Source of the DNA: Gammaproteobacteria bacterium UBA7310
GTDB taxonomy: Bacteria > Pseudomonadota > Gammaproteobacteria > Pseudomonadales > Ketobacteraceae
Assembly: GCA_002471665.1 (NCBI GenBank)
Contig: DKQK01000009.1
Location: 100,365 to 123,835, forward strand
Length of the DNA stretch: 23,471 bases
Reading direction: 5' to 3'
Made by a program: the position numbers and the translations under genes. Positions 22,632-23,471 of the stretch are shown here, piece by piece; the stretch's first letter is position 1, and each line of letters starts with the position of its first letter. The notes below the pieces were generated by a model that saw only the letters and a list, made by a program, of their open reading frames with translations, was not told the origin of the DNA and searched no databases.

Positions 22632-23471
22632 CTAAAAAGGAAGTTTGCTACGCAGGGCGAGCAGCTGGTTTTTTTGATCGGCACTCAACAGTTGCCACAG
22701 CACCACCATGTAGATTACCGCCACCGCTGACCGGGTTCCTATGCCTGTTAGCGTCCACTCTTCCAGCAGCGTGAATGCCATGCCGAAGGCGGCGATTGTA
22801 CCCAGGCAAAATGCGATTTTAAACCATAATACCGTGGGAACCGGCGATCCATAGCGGCTCTTCATTCGGTGATTGATGAGCAGAAGGGTTATGATGTTGG
22901 ACAGTGTGAGCGACAATGCCGCGCCCACCAAGCCAAAGTGCTGGATCAAGGGGTAGCAGGCCAATATGGCCACGCTGTATCCACTCACCAGGCTGAGTGT
23001 GCAGAAGTTCACGTCGTCCAGGCCGATTAATAATTGTTGGTAGGTGTTGGTGATCTGGTAGAAACACTGCCAAAAGACGAACACAAAAACCACCTGAAAC
23101 ACCGAGATAAACTCGGATGAAAACAACGTAAACAGCGCCAGTTTCGGGAACAGGATTACGGGCAGGGCAATAGCAGTCAGTATTAGTGACAGGTTGCTCT
23201 GGAAATCGTGTGCCGCTTCGAACTTCAGCCGTGGCGCCATGTCACGATTGAGAATGGGAGTCAGAAACAAGCTGTTCATCGGCCCGGCGATGGCACCCAG
23301 CGCCAGGGCAATACTGAGTAAAGCCTGGTAATAACCGGCTTCCTCCTCTCCGTACTCAGAGAAAATAAAAAAGCGCACGATCAACATGGCAATGGTGTAG
23401 GCAGACATGGCCAGATACAGCGCACCTGCCATCGTAAGGATCTGCGGCTTTTGTTTTAGCTGCCTGAAGAT
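22632..23471 (-). CDS. Wzx/MATE-type polysaccharide flippase, C-terminal part (partial)
   Basis: The frame is open to the right edge of the window, so the gene continues beyond it. The ATG at 23432 is not likely to be the true start. About 280 residues are visible, ending in TAG at 22632. They contain about seven hydrophobic helices and resemble the second half of Wzx/MurJ/MATE-like lipid-linked oligosaccharide exporters. A helix pair with MLIVRFFIFSEYGEEEAGYYQA and SLALGAIAGPMN-type segments opens the half, as in the second six-helix bundle. The loop TNTYQQLLIGLDDVN and a helix GLVGAALSLTLSNIITLLLI are also typical. It would flip the undecaprenyl-linked repeat made by the neighbouring glycosyltransferases to the periplasm. 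The N-terminal half must be sought upstream, to the right of the window. Confidence 0.8.
   Translation of the reverse strand: MFRQLKQKPQILTMAGALYLAMSAYTIAMLIVRFFIFSEYGEEEAGYYQALLSIALALGAIAGPMNSLFLTPILNRDMAPRLKFEAAHDFQSNLSLILTAIALPVILFPKLALFTLFSSEFISVFQVVFVFVFWQCFYQITNTYQQLLIGLDDVNFCTLSLVSGYSVAILACYPLIQHFGLVGAALSLTLSNIITLLLINHRMKSRYGSPVPTVLWFKIAFCLGTIAAFGMAFTLLEEWTLTGIGTRSAVAVIYMVVLWQLLSADQKNQLLALRSKLPF

Overview
The window looks like chromosomal DNA of a Proteobacterium, most likely a gammaproteobacterium. Coding is dense, GC content appears moderate to slightly high, and the left flank carries a YebC/YeeN-type housekeeping regulator. I cannot name the genus. No tRNA, rRNA, CRISPR array, transposase or phage gene was seen. 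Nearly all of the window is a surface-glycan (exopolysaccharide, O-antigen or glycolipid) biosynthesis locus whose right edge lies beyond the window.

Left flank (1-3260): a YebC-family regulator and an APS kinase (cysC) read leftward. Diverging from cysC across a 380-base gap is a flavin/Fe-S protein of the FrhB family (coenzyme F420 hydrogenase beta-like). Leftward operon (10974 down to 3261), in order of transcription: Gfo/Idh/MocA sugar oxidoreductase, two unusual GT2-like proteins, a zinc-ribbon methyltransferase, a second Gfo/Idh/MocA enzyme, UDP-glucuronate decarboxylase (UDP-xylose synthase) and a GT-C-type polytopic membrane glycosyltransferase. A 552-base divergent control region (10975-11526) separates this from the rightward operon. 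It has good -10 boxes facing both ways, a stem-loop, a 12-base palindrome and a short tandem repeat.

Rightward operon (11527-22626): two small membrane proteins sharing a repeated LPGYSVS unit, an FAD-dependent oxidoreductase, a third Gfo/Idh/MocA enzyme, a third unusual GT2-like protein, two GT4 enzymes, a fourth unusual GT2-like protein, one canonical GT2, a UbiE-like methyltransferase, a ferric-reductase-like cytochrome b domain protein and a hexapeptide acyltransferase. Many genes overlap or are only a few bases apart, so translational coupling is likely. Reading convergently from the right edge is the C-terminal part of a Wzx/MATE-type flippase.

Inferred pathway: UDP-xylose and other nucleotide sugars (oxidised or epimerised by the Gfo and FAD enzymes) are polymerised on a lipid carrier by the GT4 and GT2 enzymes. 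They are decorated by the methyl- and acyltransferases and exported by the flippase, and the GT-C enzyme may add sugar on the periplasmic side. CysC could supply PAPS for sulfation, although no sulfotransferase is in view. The most unusual content is (a) four paralogous GT2-like proteins with a shared C-terminal W-x-x-G-E-x-x-G-Y signature and differently degraded active sites, and (b) a small membrane-protein family built from an LPGYSVS repeat. No function could be assigned to either from the sequence.
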